64,000 bases of DNA. Origin: CAVPGP01 sp963704025 (lineage in GTDB: Bacteria > Actinomycetota > Thermoleophilia > Gaiellales > Gaiellaceae). Shown here piece by piece: positions 54,910 through 63,501 of the stretch. How positions within the stretch are numbered: position 1 is the stretch's first letter; the number at the start of each line of letters is the position of its first letter. The notes below the pieces were generated by a model, which worked only from the letters and a program-made list of their open reading frames with translations, was not told the origin of the DNA and did no database searches. A program made the position numbers and the translations under genes. The DNA lies in assembly GCA_963704025.1 (NCBI GenBank), contig CAVPGP010000001.1, positions 1,364,001-1,428,000 on the forward strand, written 5' to 3'.

Positions 54910-56514
54910 GTGGCGGGGTTTCCCACGCGGGCCGACTGCGTGCTCCCGGAGCTCCTTCGCGCACACGCCGACCGGCAGCCGGACAAGGTGTTCGCGGTCT
55001 TCGAGGACGGAGACGAATGGACTTACCGCGAGACCGCGGAGCGCACGTGGCGCTGCGGAAACGGATTGCGCGAGCTCGGGCTCGAGCAGCGCGAGCCGAT
55101 CGTCGCGTGGCTCCCGAACGGGAAGGAAGCGGTGCTCGCGTGGTTCGGCGCGGCGGCCGCGGGGCTCGTGTACACGCCGCTCAACACGGCGTACAAAGGC
55201 GCGCTGCTCGAGGACGCGCTCGATCTTCTGCGTGCACGCGTCCTCGTCCTCCACGCAGGACTCGTCGACTGCCTCGTCGGGCTCCATCTTTCGCACCTCG
55301 AGCGGCTCGTCGTCGTCGGGGGCGACGGCGCGCCGCTCCCGGACGGCCTTCCGCCGGCCCTTGCCTGGGACGAGGTGGCCACGGCGGCCGACGCGTCGCA
55401 ACCCGTGCTGCCTACGCCGATCGAGCCGTGGGACGACCAGATGGTGATGTTCACCGGCGGGACGACGGGCGCCTCGAAGGCAGTGCGGCGGACGAATGTG
55501 CTGTACCAGAAGATGTGCGAGCCGAGCTTCGACCAGGTCGGCATCGGCGCCGACGACCGGTTCTTCGTCTGCGCGCCCATGTTCCACGGCGGCGCGGACG
55601 TCCCCATCTACTCGATGCTGCGGCACGGCGGCTCCGTGGCGATCGTGCAGGGCTTCCGCACGAGCCGGTTCTGGGACGACGTGCGCCGGTACGAATGCAC
55701 CGTCGCCTGGATCCACTCGGCGATGGCGCACTTCCTCTGGGAGCAGCCGGAGAGCCCCGACGATCGAGACCACCCGCTGCGCCTCGCGATGCAGGCGCCG
55801 CTCCTGCCGACCATGAAGGAGTTCGCCGAGCGCTTCGGCATCCGGCTCTACACCGTCTACGGGATGACCGAGCTGCCGTGTCCGTTCTCGATCCTGGACC
55901 CCGTCGACCACCGCACGCTCGGGAAGCCGTGGGACCCCGACGTCGAGTTGCGCCTGGTCGACGAGCACGATCGCGAGGTCCCTGACGGAACGCCGGGCGA
56001 GCTGCTCGTCCGCCACAAGGTCGCGTGGGCGATCACACCGGGGTACCTGCACAACCCGGAGGCGACCGCCGACGTCTGGCGCAACGGCTGGTTCCACAGC
56101 GGCGACGTCTTCGTTCGTGACGCCGACGGCGACTACTCGCTCGTCGGTCGCGTCAAGGATTCGATCCGCCGCCGCGGCGAGAACATCTCGGCCGCCGAGG
56201 TCGAGCGCGAGCTGCTGGCGCACCCCGCCATCGCGGATGCGGGCGTGGTCGGGATCCGCGTCGCGGTCGAGCAGGAGGTGATGGCGTTCCTCGTCCTCCG
56301 TCCGGATGCCGAGGTGGCGCCCGAGGACGTGATCGCGTTCGTCGCCGATCGCCTGCCGTACTACGCGGTGCCGCGCTACCTCGAGTTCGTCGACGAGCTG
56401 CCGCGGACCGTGGCGCTTCGCGTCGACAAGCAGACGCTCGCGGAGCGTGCAGTCTCGGCCGCGACGTGGGACCGAGAGGCCGCCGGGATCCGGCTGCGAC
56501 GCGAGCGCCTCTAG
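54910..56514 (+). CDS. Acyl-CoA ligase (AMP-binding)
   Basis: GTG 54910 gives 534 residues. P-loop reads VMFTGGTTGASKAV, with Gly in place of the usual Ser; then YTVYGMTELPCPFS, WFHSGDVFVRDADGDYSLVGR, VKDSIRRRGENISAAEVE and VDELPRTVALRVDKQTL. The C-terminal lysine motif is less clear. It forms an acyl-CoA through acyl-AMP. Paralogue of the 51180-52820 ligase. It ends seven bases from the convergent flavoprotein gene. Confidence 0.92.
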   Translation: MAGFPTRADCVLPELLRAHADRQPDKVFAVFEDGDEWTYRETAERTWRCGNGLRELGLEQREPIVAWLPNGKEAVLAWFGAAAAGLVYTPLNTAYKGALLEDALDLLRARVLVLHAGLVDCLVGLHLSHLERLVVVGGDGAPLPDGLPPALAWDEVATAADASQPVLPTPIEPWDDQMVMFTGGTTGASKAVRRTNVLYQKMCEPSFDQVGIGADDRFFVCAPMFHGGADVPIYSMLRHGGSVAIVQGFRTSRFWDDVRRYECTVAWIHSAMAHFLWEQPESPDDRDHPLRLAMQAPLLPTMKEFAERFGIRLYTVYGMTELPCPFSILDPVDHRTLGKPWDPDVELRLVDEHDREVPDGTPGELLVRHKVAWAITPGYLHNPEATADVWRNGWFHSGDVFVRDADGDYSLVGRVKDSIRRRGENISAAEVERELLAHPAIADAGVVGIRVAVEQEVMAFLVLRPDAEVAPEDVIAFVADRLPYYAVPRYLEFVDELPRTVALRVDKQTLAERAVSAATWDREAAGIRLRRERL

Positions 56515-56521
56515 GCGGGCC

Positions 56522-57937
56522 TCAACGGCTCGCCGCGCCGGCCGCCGCGACTCCGACCGGTGCTCCCGCCGCCGCCGCGCCCGCACGCCTCCCTGAGACG
56601 AGGCCCCAGCCGAGGCCGCCGCCGTAGACGTCCTCGTAGACGTTGCCGGCATCGGCTCCGGCCGCGTAGAGGCCCGGGGGGAGCCCGTTGCCCCGCACAC
56701 TCATGTCGTCGTGGACCCGGAGACCGCCCATCGTGTACGTGATCGCGGCAACGCTGGGGATCACCCAGTACGGCGGCTCCACCAGCGGTGAGTGAGCTTC
56801 GCGCCGCGGCGGCTCGAGATCCCTGACCGGATCGGTCGCCTCGTTGTAGGTGCGAATCGAGTCCAGCACGTTCACGGCCGGCACGTCGAACTCGCGCTCC
56901 ATCGCGACAGCGAGCGACTCGATGTCCGGCTCCTTGACGATCTTCGTCCCGAACTGCTCGAGCGCGCTGACGCGGTACATCGTCTTCGTGGTCGGCAGGC
57001 CGGGGATGCCGACGAGATCCGCGTCGACCCACTGCTCCCGGATGCGGTCGTCGAAGACCGTGTAATAGCGGCCGCCGTGCTGGCGGGAGCCGACCTGTGC
57101 GCTGTGCTCGTCGATGCAGCCGACGGACTCGTCCTTGAACCGCAAGCCGAGCTGGTTCAGCAGGACGCAGTAGTCGGTGTAGACCATCGTCGCCGACAGG
57201 TAGTCGGCGGTCTCCCACTCGTGCCCTTCGACCCACGGGAAGGTGTGGCCGTAGAAAGAATGCATACCTCTGCTCATCTCCGCACCGAGTGGGGTAAGCG
57301 CGCGCAGCGCGATCCCGTCACTCTGCCGGTTGCCGCGGATGACCAGATCGTCGGCCCACGGAGTGATGAAGCGGGAGACGAGCTCCTTGCTGTTGTGGAA
57401 GCCGCCCGCGGCGAAAACGACCGCGTCGGCATCCAGCTGTCTCTCGTCGTCGCCGTTCGCCGTCCATCGGACGCTCCACTGCTCTCCGATGCGGCCGACG
57501 CCGGTGACGCGCGCCGACACGACGATCTCGGCGCCCAACTCGCGCGCACGCGCGGCCATCGCCTCTGCGAAGGGCTCGCGCGCGCCGACCTCGCCGAGGC
57601 CCATCAGCCGTGCGCGGCCCATGTGGTGCTTCATGCACGGCGCCTCCGGATGGAGCGGAAGCCCGTGCGACTCGAGCCATTCCCAGCCGGGGCGAATCTC
57701 GTTCACGACGATGCGCTGGAGGTTCTCGTCGCCGCGCGGGATCCAACGGCGCGCGTCCTCGAGCGTGGCCGGCGACCACACGAGGCCGCCGCTCATCGCC
57801 ATGGAGCCGCCGACGGCCGGCCCTGCTTCCAGGACCGTGACCTCCGCGCTCTGCTCCGCCGCGGCGATCGCGGTCACGAGCCCGGCCATCCCGCCCCCGA
57901 CAACGACCACCTGACGAGTCACAGCGCGCTCCCTCAC
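56522..57937 (-). CDS. FAD-dependent dehydrogenase (KstD/fumarate reductase family)
   Basis: The 471-residue protein (GTG 57937; GTG 57922 also possible) has the FAD motif VVVVGGGMAGLVTAIAAAEQ, VVFAAGGFHNSKEL, and a C-terminal AITYTMGGLRVHDD followed by GLYAAGADAGNVYEDVYGGG. These are typical of 3-ketosteroid-1-dehydrogenase-like flavoproteins, which introduce a double bond next to a keto group. It resembles the 36195-37532 protein. An operator copy lies at the promoter. Confidence 0.9.
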   Translation of the reverse strand: MRERAVTRQVVVVGGGMAGLVTAIAAAEQSAEVTVLEAGPAVGGSMAMSGGLVWSPATLEDARRWIPRGDENLQRIVVNEIRPGWEWLESHGLPLHPEAPCMKHHMGRARLMGLGEVGAREPFAEAMAARARELGAEIVVSARVTGVGRIGEQWSVRWTANGDDERQLDADAVVFAAGGFHNSKELVSRFITPWADDLVIRGNRQSDGIALRALTPLGAEMSRGMHSFYGHTFPWVEGHEWETADYLSATMVYTDYCVLLNQLGLRFKDESVGCIDEHSAQVGSRQHGGRYYTVFDDRIREQWVDADLVGIPGLPTTKTMYRVSALEQFGTKIVKEPDIESLAVAMEREFDVPAVNVLDSIRTYNEATDPVRDLEPPRREAHSPLVEPPYWVIPSVAAITYTMGGLRVHDDMSVRGNGLPPGLYAAGADAGNVYEDVYGGGLGWGLVSGRRAGAAAAGAPVGVAAAGAASR

Positions 57938-57945
57938 CTGTTAAC

Positions 57946-57989
57946 TGAATCGAGTTCATGGTTCTACAGCATGGAGGCGACGAGCGCAA
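57946..57989 (-). promoter_or_regulatory. Promoter and operator of the flavoprotein gene
   Basis: TTGCGC (57984-57989), 17 bp, TAGAAC (57961-57966) on the minus strand. The motif copy, TGAATCGAGTTCA on the plus strand (57946-57958), begins two bases after the -10, covering the expected transcription start, and lies nine bases before the GTG start. Confidence 0.65.
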
Positions 57990-58005
57990 GTCGTTCTGCG
58001 AAGCC

Positions 58006-58034
58006 TTGCAATCGCTTGTCGATGTCTCTAGACT
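58006..58034 (+). promoter_or_regulatory. Sigma-70-like promoter of the mini-gene and acyl-CoA dehydrogenase operon
   Basis: TTGCAA (58006-58011) and TAGACT (58029-58034) are exactly 17 bp apart; the mini-gene ATG is 36 bp after the -10. No TGAA-N5-TTCA copy was seen within this promoter, unlike most neighbours, although the 57946 copy is 48 bp upstream. Confidence 0.55.
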
Positions 58035-58069
58035 CGAATTCGATTCGGGTAGCCCAGGAAGGAGACCCC

Positions 58070-58237
58070 ATGGTTCGGACGGCTGCGATCTCCAAGGGCG
58101 GCGCGTGGAACGCGCCGTGGTTCGCCATGGTGCTCAAGCAGGCGCCGCACGTCCCGTTGCGGGCGCAGAAGCTCTCGAATCTCACAACCGCGAAGATCAC
58201 TGCATACCAGCAGTACTGGTCGGGACTCTTCAAGTAA
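58070..58237 (+). CDS. 55-residue remnant of a solute-binding protein, possible leader gene
   Basis: ATG 58070 has GGAAGGAG upstream. The peptide holds WNAPWFAMVLKQAPH and ends LTTAKITAYQQYWSGLFK, matching two separate parts (WNAPYYGMVLKQAPH and LTPAKVTAYQAYWNDLFK) of the 42635-43711 binding protein, with about 33 intervening residues deleted and the entire N-terminal ~275 residues missing, including the signal. It cannot bind or be exported, yet frame, ribosome site and promoter are kept, and its TAA shares a base with the acyl-CoA dehydrogenase ATG (TAATG), so it would couple translation of that gene. Confidence 0.6.
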   Translation: MVRTAAISKGGAWNAPWFAMVLKQAPHVPLRAQKLSNLTTAKITAYQQYWSGLFK

Positions 58238-59544
58238 TGGCCTGGGACTTTTCGACCGAACCGGAGTTCGAGGAGCACCTCGCATGGATGCGCGAGCTCG
58301 TGCGGGAGGAGATCTGGCCGATCGAGGCGATCGAGCACGAGATCGACCAGGCGCAGCTCGAGCGGATCTACGCGCCGTTGCAGGAGCGCGTGAAGCAGCG
58401 GGGGCTCTGGGCGGCGCACCTGCCGCCCGAGCTCGGCGGGCAGGGCTTCGGTCAGGTGAAGCTCGGTCTGATGAACGAGATCCTCGGCACCTCGATCTAC
58501 GCGCCGAACGCATTCGGCTGTCAGGCGCCGGACTCCGGGAACAGCGAGATCATCGCGCTCGCCGGTACGCCGGAGCAGAAGGAGCGCTGGCTCTACCCGC
58601 TCCTGAGCGGTGAGCTGAAGTCGGCGTTCTCGATGACGGAGCCGGAGACGCCGGGATCGGATCCCACGCAGCTGAGGACGCGCGCCGTCCGGCAGGACGA
58701 CGGCGGGTACGTCCTCACGGGCCACAAGTGGTTCACGTCGAACGGATCGATTGCGGACTTCCTCGTCGTGATGGCCGTCACCGATCCGGACGCCAAGCCG
58801 CACGAACGTGCATCCATGTTCATCGTCCCCGTCGACACGCCCGGCGTGAACATCGTGCGCGACGTCCCGAACATGGAGCAGCCGTACCCTCACTTCGGGA
58901 TGCTGGGCGGGCACACGGAGATCCTCTACGAGGACGTGCGCCTCCCCGCGGACGCATTGCTGGGGAAGGAGGGCGAGGGGTTCCTCATCGCCCAGCACCG
59001 GCTCGTACCGGGCAGGATCCATCACTGCATGCGCTGGCTCGGCGTCGCCGGGCGTGCGTTCGACATGCTCTGCGAGCGCGCGCTCTACCGGCCTGTGCGC
59101 GGCGGGCTCTTGCGCGACAAGCAGACCGTGCAGAACTGGATCGCCGACTCGGCCGCACAGATCCAGGCCGCGCGATTGATGACCCTGCACGCGGCGTGGA
59201 AGATCGACATGTACGGCTCGAGCGCCGCGCGGACCGACGTGTCGCTGATCAAGGTCTTCGGCGCGCAGGTCCTGCACGACGTCGTGGATCGCGCCCTACA
59301 GGCCCATGGCGGGCTCGGCTACTCGACGGACATGCCGCTCGAGGCCAGGTACCGGTACGCGCGTCACGCCCGGTTCGTCGACGGCGCCGACGAGGTCCAT
59401 CGCGAGTCCGTCGCCCGCGCGATCCTCAAGAGCTACGAGGCGCCCGCCGACGGCGTCCCGTCCGAGTACGTGCCGGCGCGGCGCGAGGCGGCGCGGCGGA
59501 AGTTCTCGCACATCCTCGATCCTGTCGCGGCGTCGGCCGAGTGA
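58237..59544 (+). CDS. Acyl-CoA dehydrogenase
   Basis: The 435-residue protein, slightly longer than average, has AFSMTEPETPGSDPTQLRTRAV and LTGHKWFTSNGSIADFL at the FAD/substrate site, then an RHARFVDGADEVHRESVARAIL C-terminus. The GADEVH position corresponds to the usual YGGTxE/GTxEI segment. It oxidises an acyl-CoA. It shares a base with the mini-gene stop, has no independent ribosome site, and is followed 10 bases later by an alcohol dehydrogenase gene. Confidence 0.92.
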   Translation: MAWDFSTEPEFEEHLAWMRELVREEIWPIEAIEHEIDQAQLERIYAPLQERVKQRGLWAAHLPPELGGQGFGQVKLGLMNEILGTSIYAPNAFGCQAPDSGNSEIIALAGTPEQKERWLYPLLSGELKSAFSMTEPETPGSDPTQLRTRAVRQDDGGYVLTGHKWFTSNGSIADFLVVMAVTDPDAKPHERASMFIVPVDTPGVNIVRDVPNMEQPYPHFGMLGGHTEILYEDVRLPADALLGKEGEGFLIAQHRLVPGRIHHCMRWLGVAGRAFDMLCERALYRPVRGGLLRDKQTVQNWIADSAAQIQAARLMTLHAAWKIDMYGSSAARTDVSLIKVFGAQVLHDVVDRALQAHGGLGYSTDMPLEARYRYARHARFVDGADEVHRESVARAILKSYEAPADGVPSEYVPARREAARRKFSHILDPVAASAE

Positions 59545-59554
59545 AGACGGCAGA

Positions 59555-60586
59555 GTGAAGGCGGTCCAGCTCGTCCGCTGGCAGGCGGAGCCCGAGCTCC
59601 GCGAGGTCGACGTGCCCGAGCCGGGCCCGGGCGAGGTGCTCGTCGAGGTCACCGCGGCGGGACTCTGCCACAGCGACCTCCACGTCATGGAGTGGCCGGA
59701 GGGAACGCTCCGGTGGGAGCTCCCGTTCACGCTCGGGCACGAGAACGCAGGCATCGTCGCGGCGCTCGGCGAAGGTGTCACCGGTCTGGCGCTGGGCGAT
59801 GCGGTGCTCGTCTACGGCCCGTGGGGCTGCGGCGCGTGCACACAGTGCATCCGCGGGGCCGAGAACCTCTGCGACCACCGGCTCGAGCGTCCGGGGACGG
59901 GGTGCGGGCTCGGCTACGACGGCGGGCTCGCCGACTACGTCCTCGTGCCGTCGCAGCGGCTGCTCGTCCCCATCGGCGACCTCGATCCCGTGCACGCCGC
60001 GCCGCTGACGGACGCCGCGCTGTCGCCGTACCACGCGCTCAAGAGCGAGCTGTGGCGGCTCGTGCCCGGCTCGTCGGCGGTCGTGATCGGCATCGGCGGT
60101 CTCGGCCACGTCGCCGTCCAGCTCCTGCGGGAGCTCTCGCCCGCGCGCGTCGTCGCGATCGACCTGCGCGAGGAACCGCGCCGCCTGGCAGCGGCGGCCG
60201 GCGCCGCCGCGCTCGACGCCAACGGCCTCGAGGCGGCCGACGTCCGCGCAGCCCTGGGCGGAGGCGGAGCGACGGTCGTCCTGGACTTCGTCGGCAGCGA
60301 CCAGACGCTCGCGCTCGCCGCCGCGACGATCGCCACCGGTGGCCACGTGAGCGTCGTCGGCGTCGGCGGCGGCACGTTCCCGATGGCGTTCGGGACGACG
60401 CCGCTCGAATGGTCTCTGAGCAGACCGAGCTGGGGCACGCTGCCGGAGCTCTACGAGGTCGTGGCGCTGGCACGTGCAGGCTCGATCGAGATCGAGGTCG
60501 AGCCGCTGCGGCTCGAGGACGCGATCGACGGCTATGCGCGGCTGCGGAGCGGGGCGATCGCCGGACGCGCGGTGGTCGTGCCGTGA
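59555..60586 (+). CDS. Zinc-dependent alcohol dehydrogenase (MDR)
   Basis: GTG 59555 gives 343 residues. Catalytic zinc ligands are in AGLCHSDLH and LGHENAG; the structural zinc site is GCGACTQCIRGAENLC; the Rossmann motif is VVIGIGGLGHVAVQLL with D in AIDLREEPR for NAD(H). It would oxidise a secondary or primary alcohol intermediate. Stop overlaps the following SDR (GTGA). Confidence 0.93.
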   Translation: MKAVQLVRWQAEPELREVDVPEPGPGEVLVEVTAAGLCHSDLHVMEWPEGTLRWELPFTLGHENAGIVAALGEGVTGLALGDAVLVYGPWGCGACTQCIRGAENLCDHRLERPGTGCGLGYDGGLADYVLVPSQRLLVPIGDLDPVHAAPLTDAALSPYHALKSELWRLVPGSSAVVIGIGGLGHVAVQLLRELSPARVVAIDLREEPRRLAAAAGAAALDANGLEAADVRAALGGGGATVVLDFVGSDQTLALAAATIATGGHVSVVGVGGGTFPMAFGTTPLEWSLSRPSWGTLPELYEVVALARAGSIEIEVEPLRLEDAIDGYARLRSGAIAGRAVVVP

Positions 60587-61392
60587 CGCTCGAGGGCAAG
60601 TTCGCGGTCGTGACGGGTGGAGGCTCCGGCCTCGGCGAGACGATCTGCCTGCGTCTCGCACGCGACGGCGCGAAGGTCGCGGTCCTCGACGTCGACGTCC
60701 AGGCCGCGAAGCTGACGGCGGAGCTCGCCGGCGGCGTCGCGGTGCACGCAGACGTGAGCGACAGCGCCTCGGTCGACAGCGCGCTCGCCGAGGCGGAGGC
60801 TGCGCTCGGGCCGGTCGACGTCTGGGTCAACAACGCGGGCATCGCGGCGGCCCCACAGTTCGAGCGCATCGCGTCACGCGCGGAGCAGCAGCTCGCCGAG
60901 GCGGCGGCCGACGGCCGCTTGACGACGGCGCTGGACGCTCTCGTCCGCCTGCCCGACGAAGAGTGGCGGACGATGCTCGCAGTCCACCTGGACGGGACGT
61001 TCTTCGGGACGCGCGCCGCGGCCCGCTCGATGGCGCAGCGCGGCGGCGGCGTCATCGTCAACATCGCATCGGTCTGCGGCCTCGAGGGCTGCACCGGATT
61101 CCCGCACTACTCGGCGGCCAAGGCCGGCGTGCTCGGCTTCACGCGCGCCGTCGCCAAGGAGCTCATCGTCCAGGGCATCCGCGTCAACGCCGTCGCACCC
61201 GGGTTCCTCGAGTCGGCGGGCGCGGGGATCGACGGAAGCGGGTTGCGGGCGGCGCAGCGCCTTCGGACGCCGGCCGGGCGATTCGGCCGAGCCGAGGAGA
61301 TCGCGGGGACCGTCGCGTTCCTGGCGAGCGACGACGCCGGATTCTTCGTCGGCGAGACGCTGAGCCCGAACGGCGGGCTCGTCACTATCTAG
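60583..61392 (+). CDS. Short-chain dehydrogenase/reductase
   Basis: The 269-residue protein from GTG 60583 has TGGGSGLGETI, D in LDVDVQ (NAD-type), NNAGIAAAP, VNIASVCG and YSAAKAGVLG. About 20 extra residues (ASRAEQQLAEAAADGRLT) follow the NNAG strand, an insertion not seen in the neighbouring SDRs. The closing FFVGETLSPNGGLVTI replaces the usual DGG. Likely dehydrogenates a hydroxyacyl or alcohol intermediate. Confidence 0.9.
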   Translation: MTLEGKFAVVTGGGSGLGETICLRLARDGAKVAVLDVDVQAAKLTAELAGGVAVHADVSDSASVDSALAEAEAALGPVDVWVNNAGIAAAPQFERIASRAEQQLAEAAADGRLTTALDALVRLPDEEWRTMLAVHLDGTFFGTRAAARSMAQRGGGVIVNIASVCGLEGCTGFPHYSAAKAGVLGFTRAVAKELIVQGIRVNAVAPGFLESAGAGIDGSGLRAAQRLRTPAGRFGRAEEIAGTVAFLASDDAGFFVGETLSPNGGLVTI

Positions 61393-61403
61393 GGAGGAGC
61401 GGC

Positions 61404-62567
61404 ATGGAAGGACGTGAGGTCGTCATCGTCGAGGCAGTCCGGACGCCGGTCGGCCGCGGCCATCCGGAGAAGGGCTACTACAAGGACGTGCACCCGAACG
61501 AGCTCCTGGGCAGGACGTGGGTCGAGGTGATCGAGCGGGCCGGAATCGAGCCCGAGCAGGTCGAGGACGTGATCACCGGCTGCGTCCAGCAGTACGGCGA
61601 GCAGTCGTACAACATCGGCCGCAACGCGTGGCTGCAGGCCGGGCTGCCGATCGAGACGCCTGCGACCACGATCGACCGTCAGTGCGGCTCGGCGCAGCAG
61701 GCCGTGAACTTCGCCGCGGCCCTGATCGCCTCCGGGATCCACGAGGTGGCGATCGGCGGCGGCGTGGAGCACATGGGGCACATCCCGCTCTCGGCCAACG
61801 CCGGGCTGATCGAGCAGCTCGGCACGCCGTTCCCGCAGGAGCTGCTGGATCGGCACCGGATCATCAACCAGGGCCTGAGCGCGGAGCTGATCGCCGAGAC
61901 GTGGAAGATCTCGCGCCAGGACTGTGACGAGATCGCGCTGCGCTCGCAGCAGCGGGCGGCGCGTGCGACCGACGAGGGCCGCTTCGAGCGGGAGATCCTG
62001 CCGTACCGGGTCAACGGCGACGTCTACACGACCGACCAGGGCATCCGCCCGGAGACGACGCTCGAGGCGCTCGGTGAGCTGAGAGCCGCCTTCAAGGAGG
62101 ACGGTCTGGTCACGGCGGGCAACTCGTCGCAGGTCTCGGACGGCGCCTCGGCGGTGCTGCTGATGTCGCGCGAGAAGGCCGACGAGCTCGGCCTGAGGGC
62201 GCGGGCGCGGATCGTCGACCAGACGACCGTGGGCGTCGACCCGATCCTGATGCTGACCGGGCCGATTCCGGCCACCCGCAAGATCCTCGAGCGCAACGGG
62301 ATGACGCTCGACGACATCGACCTGATCGAGGTCAACGAGGCGTTCGCCTCGGTGATCGCAGCGTGGGAGCGCGAGCTCGAGCCCGACGTCGACAGGGTGA
62401 ACGTCAACGGCGGCGCCATCGCCCTCGGCCATCCGCTCGGCTCGACGGGCGGTCGCCTGATCACGACGCTCCTGCACGAGCTCGAGCGGTCCGACAAGGA
62501 GCTCGGGCTGGTGACGATGTGCTGCGGCGGCGGCCTGGGCACCGCGACCCTGATCGAGAGGCTGTGA
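61404..62567 (+). CDS. Acetyl-CoA acyltransferase (thiolase)
   Basis: The 387-residue protein, preceded by GGGAGGAG, has all catalytic motifs: nucleophilic Cys in TIDRQCGSAQQA, LIEVNEAFASV, GHPLGSTGGRLI with His, and the second Cys in TMCCGGGLG. It cleaves 3-oxoacyl-CoA in the last step of a beta-oxidation cycle, or condenses acetyl-CoA units for PHA. It has complete residues, unlike the thiolase-like 53209 protein. Confidence 0.95.
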   Translation: MEGREVVIVEAVRTPVGRGHPEKGYYKDVHPNELLGRTWVEVIERAGIEPEQVEDVITGCVQQYGEQSYNIGRNAWLQAGLPIETPATTIDRQCGSAQQAVNFAAALIASGIHEVAIGGGVEHMGHIPLSANAGLIEQLGTPFPQELLDRHRIINQGLSAELIAETWKISRQDCDEIALRSQQRAARATDEGRFEREILPYRVNGDVYTTDQGIRPETTLEALGELRAAFKEDGLVTAGNSSQVSDGASAVLLMSREKADELGLRARARIVDQTTVGVDPILMLTGPIPATRKILERNGMTLDDIDLIEVNEAFASVIAAWERELEPDVDRVNVNGGAIALGHPLGSTGGRLITTLLHELERSDKELGLVTMCCGGGLGTATLIERL

Positions 62568-63499
62568 TGGGCCTCCTCGACGGCAAGGTCGCAATCGTCA
62601 CCGGCGCGGGGCGCGGGCTCGGCCGGCAGCACGCGCTCGCACTCGCGGAGGCCGGGGCCCGCGTCGTCGTGAACGACCTCGGCGGCTCGCTCAGCGGTGA
62701 GGGGGAGGACCCGACCCCGGCCGAGCAGGTCGTCCAGGAGCTGGAATCACAGGGAGCCCGGGCGGTCGCGAACGGCGAGAACGTGGCGGACTTCGAGGGC
62801 GCCCGGCGCCTCGTTCAGCATGCGCTGGACGCATTCGGCCGGCTCGACATCCTCGTCAACAACGCCGGCATCCTCCGCGACCGGATGCTCGTGAACATGG
62901 ACGAGGCCGAGTGGGACGCGGTGATCACGGTGCACCTGAAGGGCCATTTCTCCGCGACGAGGCACGCTGCGGCGTACTGGCGCGACCGGGCGAAGGCGGG
63001 CGAGCAGGTTCGCGCGCGCGTGATCAACACCTCGAGCCCCACGGGCGTCTTCGGCAATGTCGGCCAGGCGAACTACGGCGCCGCCAAGGCCGGCATCGCC
63101 AACTTCACGATCATCGCGGCACAGGAGCTCGGACGCTACGGCGTGACGGTGAACTGCATCGCTCCGAACGCCCGCACCCGGATGACCGAGTCGGCGTTCG
63201 AGCTGCCCGCCGGCGACGACGGCTTCGATCCGATCGACCCTGCGAACAACTCGCCGATCGTGGTCGCGCTCTGCACCGACGACGCGCAGGGGATCACGGG
63301 CCAGGTCTTCCACATCTTCGGCGGCGCGGTGAACATGCTGCAGCCGTGGAGCCCCGGCGAGCTCTTCGCGCGTGACGGGGCGTGGGCCGCCGACGAGCTT
63401 CTCGACGCGCTGCTCGCGAGGCTCCCGGAGGGCGCGGCCCCGGCGACCATGATCGAGATGCTGGAGAAGGTGGGCGGGGCATACACGCCGAAGTCGTGA
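62567..63499 (+). CDS. Short-chain dehydrogenase, multifunctional-enzyme type 2 like
   Basis: The 310-residue protein has TGAGRGLGRQHAL, VNDLGGS, NNAGILRDRM and NYGAAKAGIANF, the pattern of (3R)-hydroxyacyl-CoA dehydrogenase domains of peroxisomal MFE-2/HSD17B4. ATG 62567 overlaps the thiolase stop (TGATG), so dehydrogenation and thiolysis are coupled. It would make 3-oxoacyl-CoA for that thiolase. Convergent with the next gene. Confidence 0.92.
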   Translation: MGLLDGKVAIVTGAGRGLGRQHALALAEAGARVVVNDLGGSLSGEGEDPTPAEQVVQELESQGARAVANGENVADFEGARRLVQHALDAFGRLDILVNNAGILRDRMLVNMDEAEWDAVITVHLKGHFSATRHAAAYWRDRAKAGEQVRARVINTSSPTGVFGNVGQANYGAAKAGIANFTIIAAQELGRYGVTVNCIAPNARTRMTESAFELPAGDDGFDPIDPANNSPIVVALCTDDAQGITGQVFHIFGGAVNMLQPWSPGELFARDGAWAADELLDALLARLPEGAAPATMIEMLEKVGGAYTPKS

Positions 63500-63501
63500 C
63501 C

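Noticed and set aside
24396..57958. The TGAA-N5-TTCA motif as simply a -35/-10 element
   Set aside because: Its place relative to promoter hexamers varies (over -35, in the spacer, over -10 or the start), it is symmetric, and separate hexamer pairs can be found; this fits an operator better.
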